Part shown: one piece after another, positions 30,587-41,739 of the stretch | Layout: the number at the start of each line of letters is the position of its first letter | How positions within the stretch are numbered: the stretch's first letter is position 1 | Assembly (NCBI GenBank): GCA_021399435.1 | Contig: JAJTUP010000114.1 | Span: forward strand, 106,614 to 170,613 | DNA length: 64,000 nt | DNA from: Diaporthe sp. PMI_573 | Lineage: Eukaryota > Ascomycota > Sordariomycetes > Diaporthales > Diaporthaceae | Direction of reading: 5' to 3' | Notes under the pieces: generated by a model | What the model was told of the DNA's origin: nothing | The model's input: only the letters and a program-made list of their open reading frames with translations | Database searches by the model: none | Made by a program: the position numbers and the translations under genes

Positions 30587-31041
30587 ATATCTATTAATCC
30601 TAAGCGGACGTTTAGTGTTACAAAGTTGACAGTAAGCTTACAAAGGCACAGCTTAAGGCCCAAGATAATAGAGGAAATACAGTGCCTACGGAATTAGCTA
30701 GGCCATCAAGCGATCACTGTGGGCAAGGTCGTCAGTTTTGGTGGAGACCTAATGGGTTGGGATAGAGGGGAGGCGTGAGAGTACCAATTGCTTCATCCTA
30801 GCCTCAGTTCAGCGGTTTCAATTCAAGTATATTAATTCAAATCAAGTTAAGTAAGTTCACGGACGATTTTATTTCAAGTAATCAAGTTACACCCCCGAAC
30901 TTGACTTACTTGAATTGAAGTCAGCGCTGGTTCCAGTGCTCCGACGCGATCCGGAAATTATTCAACAGGGTGGTCGAGAAGCAATTACGACAGACTTTGA
31001 AGTCTTCAGCACCCAGCCGGCCGTGCCGACCCCAGACATGA
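30587..31041. other. Intergenic with short direct and inverted CAAGTAA/TTACTTG motifs
   Basis: The region 30830-30915 is rich in CAAGTAAT, CAAGTTAAGTAAG and TTACTTGAATTG strings and could form weak hairpins. The frame of the next gene extends back here (plausible protein from about 30919) but is cut by TGA at 31039-31041. Confidence 0.4.
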
Positions 31042-31995
31042 CACGGCACGGGTTGCACTTCGCACAGTGGCTCGTCGAAAGGCCAGACCTTGATTGTCGA
31101 CTGCCCAAAAACGACCCACGACTTGCAAAATCTGGGGTCTACCATTTTGGATGCCGCTTCCCCATCGGAGACCCAGATAGCGAGGGCAAAGGAACAAAAG
31201 ACAGGTGGGCCATGCCCCACAAAGGACATGAGGCAACGTCTCGAGGGAAGTTGCGAGCGAGACTTCCACAAGCTGCGGTTCGGGGCGCTAGGTGTGTGCA
31301 CGGAGGCCGTCAGTTTCTTCTTCAGGCTGCTGGAGCCTGATTTGTTCGAGGAGTACCAGTCCATCGTGGAACAGATCCGCAAATTCAACAGCTTCGCCCA
31401 CTTCGAGACCCGCAAAGTCCAAGAGCCCTTCGCGATGCGCGCATTGCTCGTCAACCTTATGACAAACGAGCGTAAAGACCACGGCGATTGGCAATGTGGC
31501 CTGGCCGGGCTTACGCTATCCGGCTCATTCGAGGGCGGAGACATTCTCCTCCGGGACCTTGGACTGCAAATCTCTTGTCCGCCGGGTAGTGTGCAGCTAC
31601 TCAGGGGTCGCGAGCTTCGACATTCAATTACGAAATACTCTGGAAGGCGCTTCGTCGTCGTTCACACCAACCATGAAGCTGTCAGGAGGTGGGCAAGGCG
31701 GCAACTCGGACTTCCAATCACGGACATTGGAACGACTCCGCTCGACAGTTGCCTTGAAAAGAACCAGGAAGACTTTGTCCCCGAGGACTCGCGTGCTGAA
31801 TCGTCCAAGGAGCTTTTCCCTGAGCGGTACAAGCGGAAGTCAGATGAGAGCTCTGTCGATTCGGAGGCTTCGCTGCCGAAAGTGTCCAGGCCTCGGGCCA
31901 GGTCAGACAACAAGGTGCGGACTGCCAGTTCATCAGATGCTTCAGCAGAGAAGAGCGAGGGTGGTCCCAGGCACATCTCCATGAAGAAGATCTGA
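31042..31995 (+). CDS. 2OG-Fe(II) double-stranded beta-helix oxygenase-like protein, 5' end uncertain
   Basis: The frame is open from 31042 to the stop at 31993-31995; the first in-frame ATG is near 31228 (DMRQRLEG), so the true start or an upstream exon is unresolved. The core KDHGDWQCGL supplies an HxD metal motif. It is followed by GSFEGGDILLRDLG, PPGSVQLLRG, then LRHSITKYSGRRFVVVH, giving the distal His and the 2OG-binding Arg. This layout (HxD, GG, PG, H...R) is that of 2OG dioxygenases and recalls the TET/JBP oxygenases found in fungal genomes, but I cannot place it firmly. The C-terminal 100 residues are Ser/Lys/Glu-rich and probably disordered. A hAT remnant follows on the same strand. 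Confidence 0.5.
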   Translation, partial: HGTGCTSHSGSSKGQTLIVDCPKTTHDLQNLGSTILDAASPSETQIARAKEQKTGGPCPTKDMRQRLEGSCERDFHKLRFGALGVCTEAVSFFFRLLEPDLFEEYQSIVEQIRKFNSFAHFETRKVQEPFAMRALLVNLMTNERKDHGDWQCGLAGLTLSGSFEGGDILLRDLGLQISCPPGSVQLLRGRELRHSITKYSGRRFVVVHTNHEAVRRWARRQLGLPITDIGTTPLDSCLEKNQEDFVPEDSRAESSKELFPERYKRKSDESSVDSEASLPKVSRPRARSDNKVRTASSSDASAEKSEGGPRHISMKKI

Positions 31996-32173
31996 AGTTG
32001 CTTGCATCTATTTGTCTATTTTCCAGCGACGTCTCGACGGAATAGGTCACATGTACTATTAACGATTCTCGTAGAGTTACATATTTTAATAAACCTCATT
32101 CATCGCACCGGCACAAACATTGGCAATGGTGGGCCACCTCCGTAAATGCTGCTGCGGCCAATTTTTTTCTCTC

Positions 32174-32355
32174 TCAGACCCTGAATCCACCCGTCAGATC
32201 CATGATACGTTGAGGGTCGATCTCATCGCGTATGGCACGGAGCCTAGGGACATTGCTACCCCAAAGCTGCTCGGGTGTGACGAAACCCTCGAGAGCGTTG
32301 TTCAGATACTGAACGTCCTCATAGATACCATCGGTCTGAGACACGTTGTTTAGTC
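32174..32355 (-). pseudogene. 3' terminal fragment of an FAD-linked (BBE-type) oxidase gene
   Basis: On the minus strand about 58 codons read NNVSQTDGIYEDVQYLNNAL, then EQLWGSNVPRLRAIRDEIDP and end GGFRV-stop. YG/WGSN..RLR.I...DP is the standard C-terminus of berberine-bridge/6-hydroxynicotine-oxidase-like flavoenzymes. The gene body should lie at higher coordinates, but the hAT remnant begins there and no upstream part was found beyond it. Confidence 0.55.
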
Positions 32356-32365
32356 TGTTATTTGA

Positions 32366-32986
32366 CTTGTGGAGTTGCTTGAGGCGCTGCGGAACGAATA
32401 TAAGCCTGTGGAATCACCTCTTCCACTCTGCGAGGTCCCATCGGCGACCACGAACGAGTTCTTGAATTGGCGGAACAAGCACCTGCAGCCGTCACTCATC
32501 ACGGACGAATACGAGCGTTATTGCAAGTCTGAACGGGTTTATGGTTTTACGAGCGCCCTTGCATGGTGGCTAGAGGAGACGCAGCAGAAAAACTACCCGA
32601 GCCTGAGCAAGATGGCCGTGGATATATTGTCAATTCCTGCAATGTCTGCGGAGCCCGAACGACTCTTCTCTGGGGCAAAGATAACGATTACAGACCGTCG
32701 AAATCGACTTGGGAGTGATGTGATTGAAGCATTGGAGTGCCTGAAGTCATGGTTTGGGATACGAGATTTTCAAGGTGACGAGATTTTCGCTGAGGCAGAT
32801 GAATGATGAGGTCCACGTGGAATATATTGGATGTATTGTCACACTGCCAATATATTGGGTTCTTGGCAATACAATACAATATGGGTCATGTTCATATTGG
32901 GTAATACAATATCGCCTCTTGACAATACGATATTATTGCGAGGGGGTCCATATTGCCAATATACGTATTGTTTATATTATTAGCAA
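32366..32986 (+). mobile_element. hAT transposon remnant with 3' terminus
   Basis: Codons up to the stop at 32804-32806 give the hAT C-terminal region: TSALAWWLEETQQKNYPSLS, then DILSIPAMSAEPERLFSGAK (dimerisation motif) and RNRLGSDVIEALECLKSWF. The following 180 bp are full of CAATAC/CCAATATA subterminal repeats and end TTAGCAACACTG at 32986, the reverse of a hAT-type CAGTGTTGC terminus. The 5' three-quarters of the transposase and the other end are missing. Confidence 0.75.
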
Positions 32987-34068
32987 CACTGGACCTCATC
33001 GGAACAGAAGGCGGCATACCAGGCAATCGTGGTCCATTTTGTAGATGCGGAGACGAGAGAAGTCGCTCAAGCGTTATTGTCACTGCGCGAGTCCAAAGGA
33101 AGCCACAACGGGAAATTGCAAGCCAAGGCTATGGGATGGGGCTGAGTTTCCGCCTCTTCCGAGGGAGAGGCTCTTCAGTTGATTCTAGGATGGGCCCAGG
33201 CTGAGGCGTTGCTCTTGTGTCCGATCGAACGCAGGAAACAAATACGGGATTGGAAGAGATGATAGGTACATACGGCTTTGGGCTCGGTGGTTGTTGCCAG
33301 GATGTTTGGGGGAGGACAAGTGTGTCATGAGAACGAGGCTCCCACATCTCCTTGGAGCCCAAACAGGACGCGATAACATGCCATTTGAGGCTTGACATGA
33401 TGGAACAGCCTTATGAGACTTTGCTTTGGCCGTTTCTCATTTTGGTTCCAAAAGGAAAAGAGGACAATCGTCGGAAAAGATGGCATTCAGATCGGTGCGA
33501 TTCCCGTTGCGTCGAATCATATTTTCCCAGGGCACGACAGTAGATGGTTGACGACAAGTAGCTACAGGGGGTCAGAGTAAGCAAAGATTAGAGTAAGTAG
33601 AGACTGGCTTTCAGTACAGCACTTACAGCACTTTTTGTCCTCCATCACAATTTATCACGGATCTGGGTCCCCGACATAGCAAGTATATCCGCGCCCCTTC
33701 CCCGCGCTGAAGCTAAGTTATCGAGCGGTTACGCACTCGCTTACAGCTTGGACCTTATCGGTGGAGGAGAGACAGTTGGAGTCGTATCATTCGCCAATTC
33801 GGACGGCTTTATCGATGGTCGTACCCGAGGGGCCTGCATGGTAAGCTTAGTCTTTACTAGATGGTCAGCTAATTACGCTAGGACAAATGATACTTGAGCG
33901 GTACCATTCCGCTGGATCTGCCGGCCGTTTTCGCAACGATCCAGATTCTTGTGCTATAGTTTGCTCCCTTCATGTGGAGACGAGAAGCAGCCCATCCTCT
34001 CATCACTACCACCTAGTCCTGTGAAGTAAACCACTGAAGCGTGAAGACCTTCACTCCAACTTTCGAAA
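32987..34068. other. Intergenic; upstream region of the permease gene
   Basis: No gene is recognised on either strand. It should contain the promoter of the permease gene starting at 34069. Confidence 0.4.
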
Positions 34069-36186
34069 ATGTCAGAGAAGATCTCCTCTTCCGATGGTGC
34101 TCCGGCCGAGACGCCACAGCATCATTCGGAGCTGGTGACCACTGGAGACGATGGTGTTGTCCTGGCGAGCGAAGCAGACGCCGAGCTATTAGCCAAGATG
34201 GGATACAAGCAAGAGCTGAAACGGAACTTTTCGACGCTTGAGGTTTTTGGAATCGCTTTCTCCATTATGGGTCTCCTTCCCTCCATCGCCAGTACCCTCG
34301 CCTTCTCGCTTCCAGCTGGACCGGCTGGAATGGTATGGTCGTGGTTCCTGGCCAGTGGCTGCATCTTTGTCGTCGGTTTGGCGATGGCAGATTTGGGAAG
34401 CGCCATGCCTACCAGTGGCGGGCTATACTGGTGGACGCATTACTTCAGTTCGCCAAAGACGAGGAATTATCTGTGCTTCTTGGTGGGATATAGTAACACC
34501 CTGGGCCTGGTCGGTGGATTATGTTCTATCAATTGTAAGGAAGCAGGCTTCTCCGTGTTTTTTGTGACATGCAACTGACCTATTTATTCCTATCGCAGAC
34601 GGATTCGCCCTCATGTTCTGCGCAGTCATCGTCATCTCAACGGATGGCGCGTGGACTCCAAGCAACGGAATCGTATACGTTGTGTTTATGATATGCACGC
34701 TTACGCATGGTATCATCGCGTCCACTCTGACGAAGATAATGAACAAGCTCCAGACATTTGCGGTCTTTCTAGTACTATGCTTCCTCCTCCGACCATCAAC
34801 CAACTGACTGCTAACTCATGTGTACAGAACATTGCCCTCATCATCTGCACTATCATCGCGCTGCCAGTGGGAATGGCTAACAAGCGCAACGACGGACACT
34901 TTATCTTCGCCACCGTGGAGAACCTTACCACCTGGCCCACGGGTTGGGCTTTCATGCTCGCTTGGCTGTCCCCTATCTGGACCATTGGCGCCTTCGACAG
35001 CTGTGTCCACATGAGTGAAGAAGCGAGCAATGCTGCGAAGGCCGTGCCACTGGGGATTCTCAGCTCGATTGGCATGTGCTGGGGACTGGGCTTCGTTATT
35101 GTCATTGTGCTCGCTGCGTGCATTGATCCGAATATCGAGAACGTGCTAGGCAGTTCATTTGGGCAGCCTGTGAGCAAACCTGGACTTTGCTCGATGATTT
35201 AGGTCTTCAATGCTAATGATTTCGCAACAGATGGCTCAGATTTACTACGACGCATTGGGGAAACAGGGTGCCATGGGCTTTATCGCCTTTCTGTTCATTG
35301 TGCAATATCTAATGGGGTACTCCATCACAATAGCCGCCTCGCGCCAGATGGTAAGCAGCTTCTGGATACAATCTTAACCCCTTCCAGAAGAAACACCTCC
35401 CTCTATGGAATATGCTTCAAAGAACTTGTCACGGTGCTGGCTCTAAAACAGGCAATGACCATATTGTGGCCATTTTCTGCCCTAATTGATGTGAAACTAT
35501 TACCTTGGTCCTCTGATAGCTGACTCTGAATGCTGCAGTGGGCGTTCTCCCGAGATGGCGCACTTCCTTTCTCGTCCTTCTTCCGCCGCATTGTAAGTTG
35601 ACACGTCCAAAGAATATGAACGAAAGACGACTATTGCTAATGTGCACCGCAGTCTAAGACCTTCGGCTACATCCCTCTTCGAGCAGTCTGGGGAGCTGTT
35701 TTCGCTGCCATTGTCCTTGGCCTTCTATGCTTGATTGCTCCAGCCGCAGCGTCCGCGCTTTTCAGTCTGGCTGTTGCTGGCAACAACCTTGCTTGGGGAA
35801 TTCCTATATTCGCGCGCGTGGTTTGGGGGAGGCAGAAATTCACACCAGGCGCATTTTACACCAGCAACAGATTCAGCCTCCCCATCGCGTGGGCTGCCAT
35901 CATTTTCCTGGTGTTTGGAATCCTGCTGGCGATGTTCCCTGTCGGCGGACCAGATCCCACGCCGGAAGCCATGAATTATACCGTCATCGTAAACATGACG
36001 GTATGGGGAGGATCCTCCGTGTATTATTTTATCGCAGCTAGGAAGTGGTTCACTGGCCCCAAGTCCACGGTGGAAGAAATTGAAGGTGTCACAGGGCATG
36101 CGTTGAGTGGCGAACAGAGGGATGGGCTTGTGAACGAGGCTGAAGAAAGTGGGCAGGCGGGCAAGCTGGCTGTTACCAAGGAGTGA
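34069..36186 (+). CDS. Amino acid/GABA/choline-type permease (APC superfamily), six exons
   Basis: Exons 34069-34534, 34599-34771, 34828-35169, 35231-35350, 35539-35592 and 35653-36186 sum to 1689 nt and give 562 aa, the usual size for fungal Uga4/Hnm1-type permeases. Introns are 64, 56, 61, 188 and 60 bp with standard donors and acceptors; the fourth is unusually long. Family marks are the start of TM1 (LEVFGIAFSIMGLLPS), MPTSGGLYWWTHYF, NKLQTFAVFL, the motif FDSCVHMSEEASNAAKAVP, WAFSRDGALPF and the closing segments. About 12 membrane helices are visible with cytosolic hydrophilic ends. The protein should import an amino acid, GABA, polyamine or choline across the plasma membrane; substrate choice cannot be read. 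No lesions. Confidence 0.9.
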
Positions 36187-36692
36187 AGACTCCGAATATC
36201 CAACATTATATTACATTGATCCACGTGTCTTTAAACAAAGTTATTGGAAACATAAACAGCACACTCAAACGATGCTTCGAGCTATTGCGACGGCGGCAGT
36301 TTGTCTCATAATAATGTTGAGACGAAAGAGAAACGCCGGTCTTCTGTGCTTCTTCGCTTATCACCGACTGCTTGCATTGCGGAACAAGTCTTATGCCAAT
36401 GAAGCCACATGGTTTGAGAATCTTCATGGGTGACTTCAAATCAGTTATAAATGTACGAAACAGGGCGATCAATAGGAACTTTACATTTCAATTTTGATGA
36501 TATATACAAGGCAAAGAATATTTTTCAAATAAAAATTTGAACAATGGAGCAATTATGGTCTCCGAGCAAAGACCTCACTCAAAACCTCAAGGGCAGCGCC
36601 GCATTGGTGACGTTCGACGCTTTAGAAAAATTGGGCGGTAATTTTGAGTAATCACCAGTGAATATCGAATGATGATTTATACCATCTTTCAG
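36187..36692. other. Intergenic 3' region, no gene seen
   Basis: AT-rich tract between the permease stop and the TA target site of the Fot1/Pogo-type element. No coding sequence is recognised. Confidence 0.45.
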
Positions 36693-36694
36693 TA

Positions 36695-38989
36695 ACGTGG
36701 TTCATCAGTCAGTGGCGCAGATCAGTCAGTGGCGCACTTTTGCTTTTACCAACTTTAGCCAACCCCAGCACCCGCCCAGGGCAAAATTATTAATAAAAGT
36801 TGGCACCAATTGGTGCCAACTAGTCTGAATTACTTATTTCTAATTGATTTCATTAATTTGGAGGCATGGTGTGGCTGCAGTGCTAGTCTAAATATTTAAA
36901 GTTTTGGTAGGCGGGTTTGTTTTTGGTGCAGATCGCGTCTCCATTTTTCGCGTCAGTCTCGCATTACTTCACCTACTTAAATATTCAACACGCTAGAAAC
37001 CAACAACGATTATGCCAATCTACTCAAAAGAAGATAAAATCAATCTGGCGCTTCAGGCAATTGAGAACTCCCAAAAAAACCAAAAGAAGCCCTTGAGTAC
37101 CCGTCAAGCTGCACGTATCTTCAACGTCCCTGAAACTACGCTCCGCAGGAGGATGAACAACCAACACAACCGCGGTGAATCACGCGTCAACCACCATAAA
37201 CTTGACCCAATCGAAGAGCAGACGCTTGTCAGATGTATCGTTGAGCAAGATGCTTGAGGATTTCCAATGCGACTTTCTGGTGTGGAAGATATGGCCAACC
37301 TCTTGTTGGCGTCGCGTGATGGCAAGCCTGTCGGTAAGCGCTGGGCCCGACGCTTCGTGGATGCACAACCAGCCTTGAAGACCAAGTTTAATCAGCCTTA
37401 TGACCACCAGAGGGCCCTCTGCGAAGATCCTGAGGTAATTGGGAACTGGTTCCGACTCCTTCGCAACATGATGGCCAAGTATGGGATCACGGATGACGAC
37501 CTATATAACTTCGACGAGACTGGCTTTATGATGGGTGTGATAACGGCATCATTGGTTGTTACACGTGCTGATCGACATGGAAAGGCCAAATCTGTACAGC
37601 CTGGGGACCGGGAATGGGCAACAGTCATTGAATGCATCAATGCAAAGGGCTGGTGTATCCCACCATTCGTGATTGTCCAGGGCGCCTACCACCTTGCCAA
37701 CTGGACAACAGAGTCAGGCTTCCCACCAAGCTGGATAATCAAGCCTACTCTAAATGGGTGGACAGATAATAAGACGGGTCTAGAATGGGTTCAGCACTTC
37801 AATAAACATACAAAACAGCGGACTAAGGGCAAATACCGGATGCTTATCCTTGATGGCCACGAAAGCCATGTATCGGCGGAGTTTGAGCAGTACTGCACAG
37901 AGAACAACATTATCTCTATCAGCATGCCGCCGCATTCGTCTCATTTACTCCAGCCATTAGATGTTGCATTATATTCGCCATTGAAACGTGCATACGGCGA
38001 CCAGATCAACCTCTTCATCCGGGCCTCTATCAACCACATCACCAAATCCGAGTTCTTTGTCGCGTTCAAGGCGGCCCACGACAAGGTCTTTACGGAAGAA
38101 AATATGAACTCTGGGTTCAGAGGAGCTGGGATTTCCAAGCTGGACATCCACCTACAGACTCCAGTACAATCCCTCCCTGTGTCACCATCGAAATGGGAGT
38201 CACAAACGCCCTCCAATGCCCACCAGACTGTCCAGCAATCAAGTTTCATCAAGGGCAGGATATCTGCCCATCAGGGGAGCTCCCCTACACCAATTATCCA
38301 GGCAGTTGAGAAGTTCACGAAGGGTGCACAAGCAATGGCACATCAGATCACTCTTTTGAATGATCGGGTCCGTACTCTTGAGAAAGCTAATATAGGGCTC
38401 GCCAAGCACAGGAGAGCTAAAAGAAGTCGGGTACAGCTTGGAGGGGCACTTAGTATTGAGGATTCCCAGGCGATAATCGAGGAAAAACAGAAGGGGAAGC
38501 GGCCAGCTGGTGAAATCGGTAGTAGCGCAGAGGAGGCGGTCCGCGGCGGACCGAGCAAACGACGATGTGGCAACTGCGGCGAGACTGGGCATTATGCAAC
38601 AACTTGTCAGAAAGATATAGAAGAGTCTATTCAGTCAGATTCCGAGTGTATAATAGTACATTTATAAGCGGTCCGCGGCGGTCCGCCCGAATAGTTGGTC
38701 TGGCTGGTGTAGATTGAGGTTGATTCTGCATGGCTGAAATGCTCCATTTTGGTGGGGAAGCCGATTTTCCCACCAAAAGTCGGCCACTTCAGACTGGCAC
38801 TGCAGCCCCACCCACAACTTCAAATTGACTAAATCAATTAGAAATAAGTAATTCAGACTAGTTGGCACCAATTGGTGCCAACTTTTATTAATAATTTTGC
38901 CCTGGGCGGGTGCTGGGGTTGGCTAAAGTTGGTAAAGTTAGCAAAAGTGCGCCACTGACTGATCTGCGCCACTGACCGATGAACCACGT
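36695..38989 (+). mobile_element. Fot1/Pogo-type DNA transposon with long terminal inverted repeats
   Basis: The 2295-bp element starts ACGTGGTTCATC, ends GATGAACCACGT and is flanked by the target dinucleotide TA (36693-36694 and 38990-38991). The TIRs are about 160 bp (36695-36850 and 38828-38989) and differ at only a few sites. Each TIR has a duplicated CAGTCAGTGGCGCA and a 24-bp perfect palindrome built from AGTTGGCACCAA and its complement. The transposase gene lies between them. Confidence 0.92.
37012..38667 (+). pseudogene. Pogo/Fot1 transposase with a single in-frame stop
   Basis: One frame runs from ATG 37012 to the stop at 38667, interrupted only by TGA at 37255-37257. N-terminal Psq-type helix-turn-helix (STRQAARIFNVPETTLRRRM), then CENP-B-like domain (LSGVEDMANLLLASRD, KRWARRFVDAQPALKTKF), DDE domain YNFDETGFMMGV, LILDGHESHVS and QPLDVALYSPLKRAYG (catalytic Asp in each), and a C-terminal CCHC knuckle CGNCGETGHYATTC. 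The stop sits where relatives have Arg (DA-stop-GFPMRL), so CGA to TGA is the likely change. Without readthrough only the first 81 residues or a start at 37267 would be made. With the intact TIRs it is a recent insertion. Confidence 0.88.
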
Positions 38990-38991
38990 TA

Positions 38992-39429
38992 AGTGATTTA
39001 AGCGAATAAAGTCGCGGTAAGTTAATGATCGTATATGGAGAAGACGATCATGCTAGTGGACCCTATTTCCACCTTCGACTGACACGAAAGGATGTTTATT
39101 TTAAGCTGATCCTTTTCCCTCCCACAAGCTGACTCGCTTGCGCACTGATTCGGGTGTCCCGGAGTAACAGAACCATCAGGAGAGCCCACTCCGTTTCAAG
39201 GTGAGCATTTCATTTCAGGAAGATTGGCATCGGGGAAGTCAGCTGGTCCGTATCTCCAGCCTTGGACGAACAGCCAGTTAGACAGCGAAACTCAGATGGA
39301 TTCCCATTCCAATATCTCCAACTTAGCCCTTAGTGTGTCATCCATGATACCACCTGTATCGTTGCCATCCAAATTTGTGCCAGATCCATCAAAAACAACA
39401 TTATCTCTCATGGAATGGTAACCTTGAAG
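38992..39429. other. Upstream region of the MFS transporter gene
   Basis: No separate gene is recognised. An open frame at 39224-39421 has no family signature and ends ahead of the chosen MFS start. Confidence 0.4.
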
Positions 39430-41215
39430 ATGGCGGCAAAAAGCAATCGCTCATCAACGACACGCACCGACAGTCCCGCTTCGCCGCCCCCAACACCCGA
39501 AGTCCCGAAGTCCAACACACGAAAGCTTGAGAACGAAAAGATACCCTCATCTGATGGGGAAAATCGTCAAAGCCAAGAAGTCAAAACGGAGTCAGACCGC
39601 AGACCGCCGAGCGCCAATACGGACGCCAGCTCCGGAGCCGGTACATACAATGGCACCGAAAGAACCACTTCGTCGACGGGAGACGACGACCTGAACGTCA
39701 TCGGATGGGATGGGGATGACGATCCAGAGCACCCTTTCAACTGGCCCTCATGGCAGATTGTACTCAATTGTATCATGATCAACTTGGCCAGCTTCATTGC
39801 GCCGCTCGGGTCCAGTAAGCGTGTCACTGCAGAACCTACTCGCAACAGAAACATTCCTGCTAACTAAAGACACAGCCATATTCGCACCCGCTGTACCTCA
39901 AGTCGTGAGGGAGTTCAATGTTCATAGCTCAGAACTCGCAGCTTTTGTTGTCTCCGTTGACGTCTTGGGCTTCGCGTTCGGGCCACTGTTGATGGCACCT
40001 TTGTCGGAAGTGTACGGCCGCGTGAAGATATACCACGTCTGCGATGCTGGCTTTATCGTCTCCACCATTCTGTGTGGTGCCGCTCCCAACATGCCGTCCT
40101 TGATCGTCTTCCGGTTCTGCAGTGGCATTTTTGGAGCCCTGTTTTCCACGATTGGAGGTGGTTGCATCGCCGACATGGTCAGGCAGGAAAAGCGGGCAGG
40201 TGTTATGGCCCTATGCGGGTTTGGAAACCTCCTCGGGCCTATCGTTGGACCCATCATGGGCGGTTTCATCAACGCCTCGTGGGGCTGGCGTTGGACACAA
40301 TACGTTGTGGCCATTGCCGCTGCCGTCCCCGCCATCCTGATGATTTTCACATTTCGAGAGAGTTACCACCCGGTGCTCCTCGAGCGGAGGGCAGCCAAGC
40401 TTCGGAAAGAGACAGGAAATTTGTCTCTCAAATCCAAGTACGATTCCGGTTTAGCCCCGGCAGATCTTCTAAAACGCAGCATCATCCGGCCTTCGAAACT
40501 CCTGCTTTGCCAACCAATTGTCACCATCGCTGCACTTTTCATCGGCATAAGCTATGCTATATTGTTTGTCATGTTCACTTCAATCACTTCGGTGTTTGAC
40601 GAGTACTATCATTTCAGTGCGTCGTCCGCGGGACTCGCATTTGTCGGCCTGGGCGTCGGATCTGTGGTTGGAGTCTTGATCTATGCCATCGCAGCAAATC
40701 GCTACATCAAAAGGAAGAAAATTGCTACTTCGGCAGCCGTCTCCACATCTGAAGAATCAAATGGGTTAGAAGGAGGCTCTGGTAGTTCACAAACACCGAG
40801 TCAAGGGATAAAACCGGAGGACCGCCTATTTCTCCTGCCAGTTGGCAGTGTGATGCTTCCGGCTGGCCTTCTCATATACGGCTGGACGATCCAGTACCAT
40901 ATCCACTGGATAGTTCCAATCATGGCCACGGCGTTTATTGCAGCGGGGAACGTCATTATTTACATGTCTTTTCAGGTGTTCCTAGTGGATTCTTTTACTG
41001 TCTACGCCGCATCGGCCCTCGCTGCGATGATAGTGGTGCGGTCTCTGGCAGCTGGGTTACTACCATTATCCGGCCTGGCCTTGTATGATACGCTTGGTGT
41101 TGGATGGGGTAACACTTTATTGGCATTCCTCAACATGCTCTTCATTCCTGTCGCATGGCTCATTAAGAAGTATGGTGCATACTTGTTAGAGCGTTATAAG
41201 ATTGAAAACCTGTGA
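39430..41215 (+). CDS. MFS transporter, DHA1-like, two exons
   Basis: Exons 39430-39814 and 39876-41215 (1725 nt) encode 574 aa. The 61-bp intron has donor GTAAGC, a GCTAAC branch site and acceptor CACAG. After a 100-residue hydrophilic N-terminus comes the DHA1 mark HPFNWPSWQIVLN. The first helix is followed by APAVPQVVREF, and motif A reads PLSEVYGRVKIY. Then SGIFGALFSTIGGGCIADM, LGPIVGPIMGGFINASWGWR and the second helical half follow. A central loop is Ser/Glu/Gly-rich. Fungal homologues export drugs, polyamines or secondary metabolites. ATG 39430 (AAGATGGCG) was preferred over 39415 for context. It is about 0.5 kb from the UstYa-family genes and may belong to the cluster. Confidence 0.87.
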
Positions 41216-41739
41216 GTTGATCTAGCAATTTTAAGTAATTAATTTGGATTACCCTTCATTCGAAATAAATTGGCATTTATTGGTCATTCGCGATGAACAT
41301 GATTTGAAATCAGCTTCTGGTGGAAAAGTTCAAGTCAATCATTCAGTCGACCACAATTCAGCGTGCCTTTTGACCACTCATCGGTAGAGCCATACAAAAA
41401 AACATGGAGCCGTGCTCTATCAGTCTAGTCTGACTGCTCAGTTACGTTTCTACTAATTCAATGGAAGTGGACAGTGTGAGAGCAAGAAAGTTGCGAGTAG
41501 GTGTCCAGACATTCGAAGGCAGATGCTTAGATGTTTACCTGGGTGTAGTCATTGCCCTCATCATTGATGCGACGGGAACCACGGAGCTTTTGAGATGATA
41601 AGTGATATACGAATAACTTGAAGATGGAGAGTTTGATCAGATAATTATGCCTAGTCCTCCAAGACTGCCACTAGGTTCGGTGTCCCTCCTATGGATGATC
41701 TGGATATCAGGAGATACGCGGTAACATGCCCCCAGAAGT
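41216..41739. other. Intergenic, convergent 3' regions
   Basis: The stretch lies between the MFS stop and the stop of a minus-strand UstYa-like gene. No coding feature is recognised. Confidence 0.45.
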
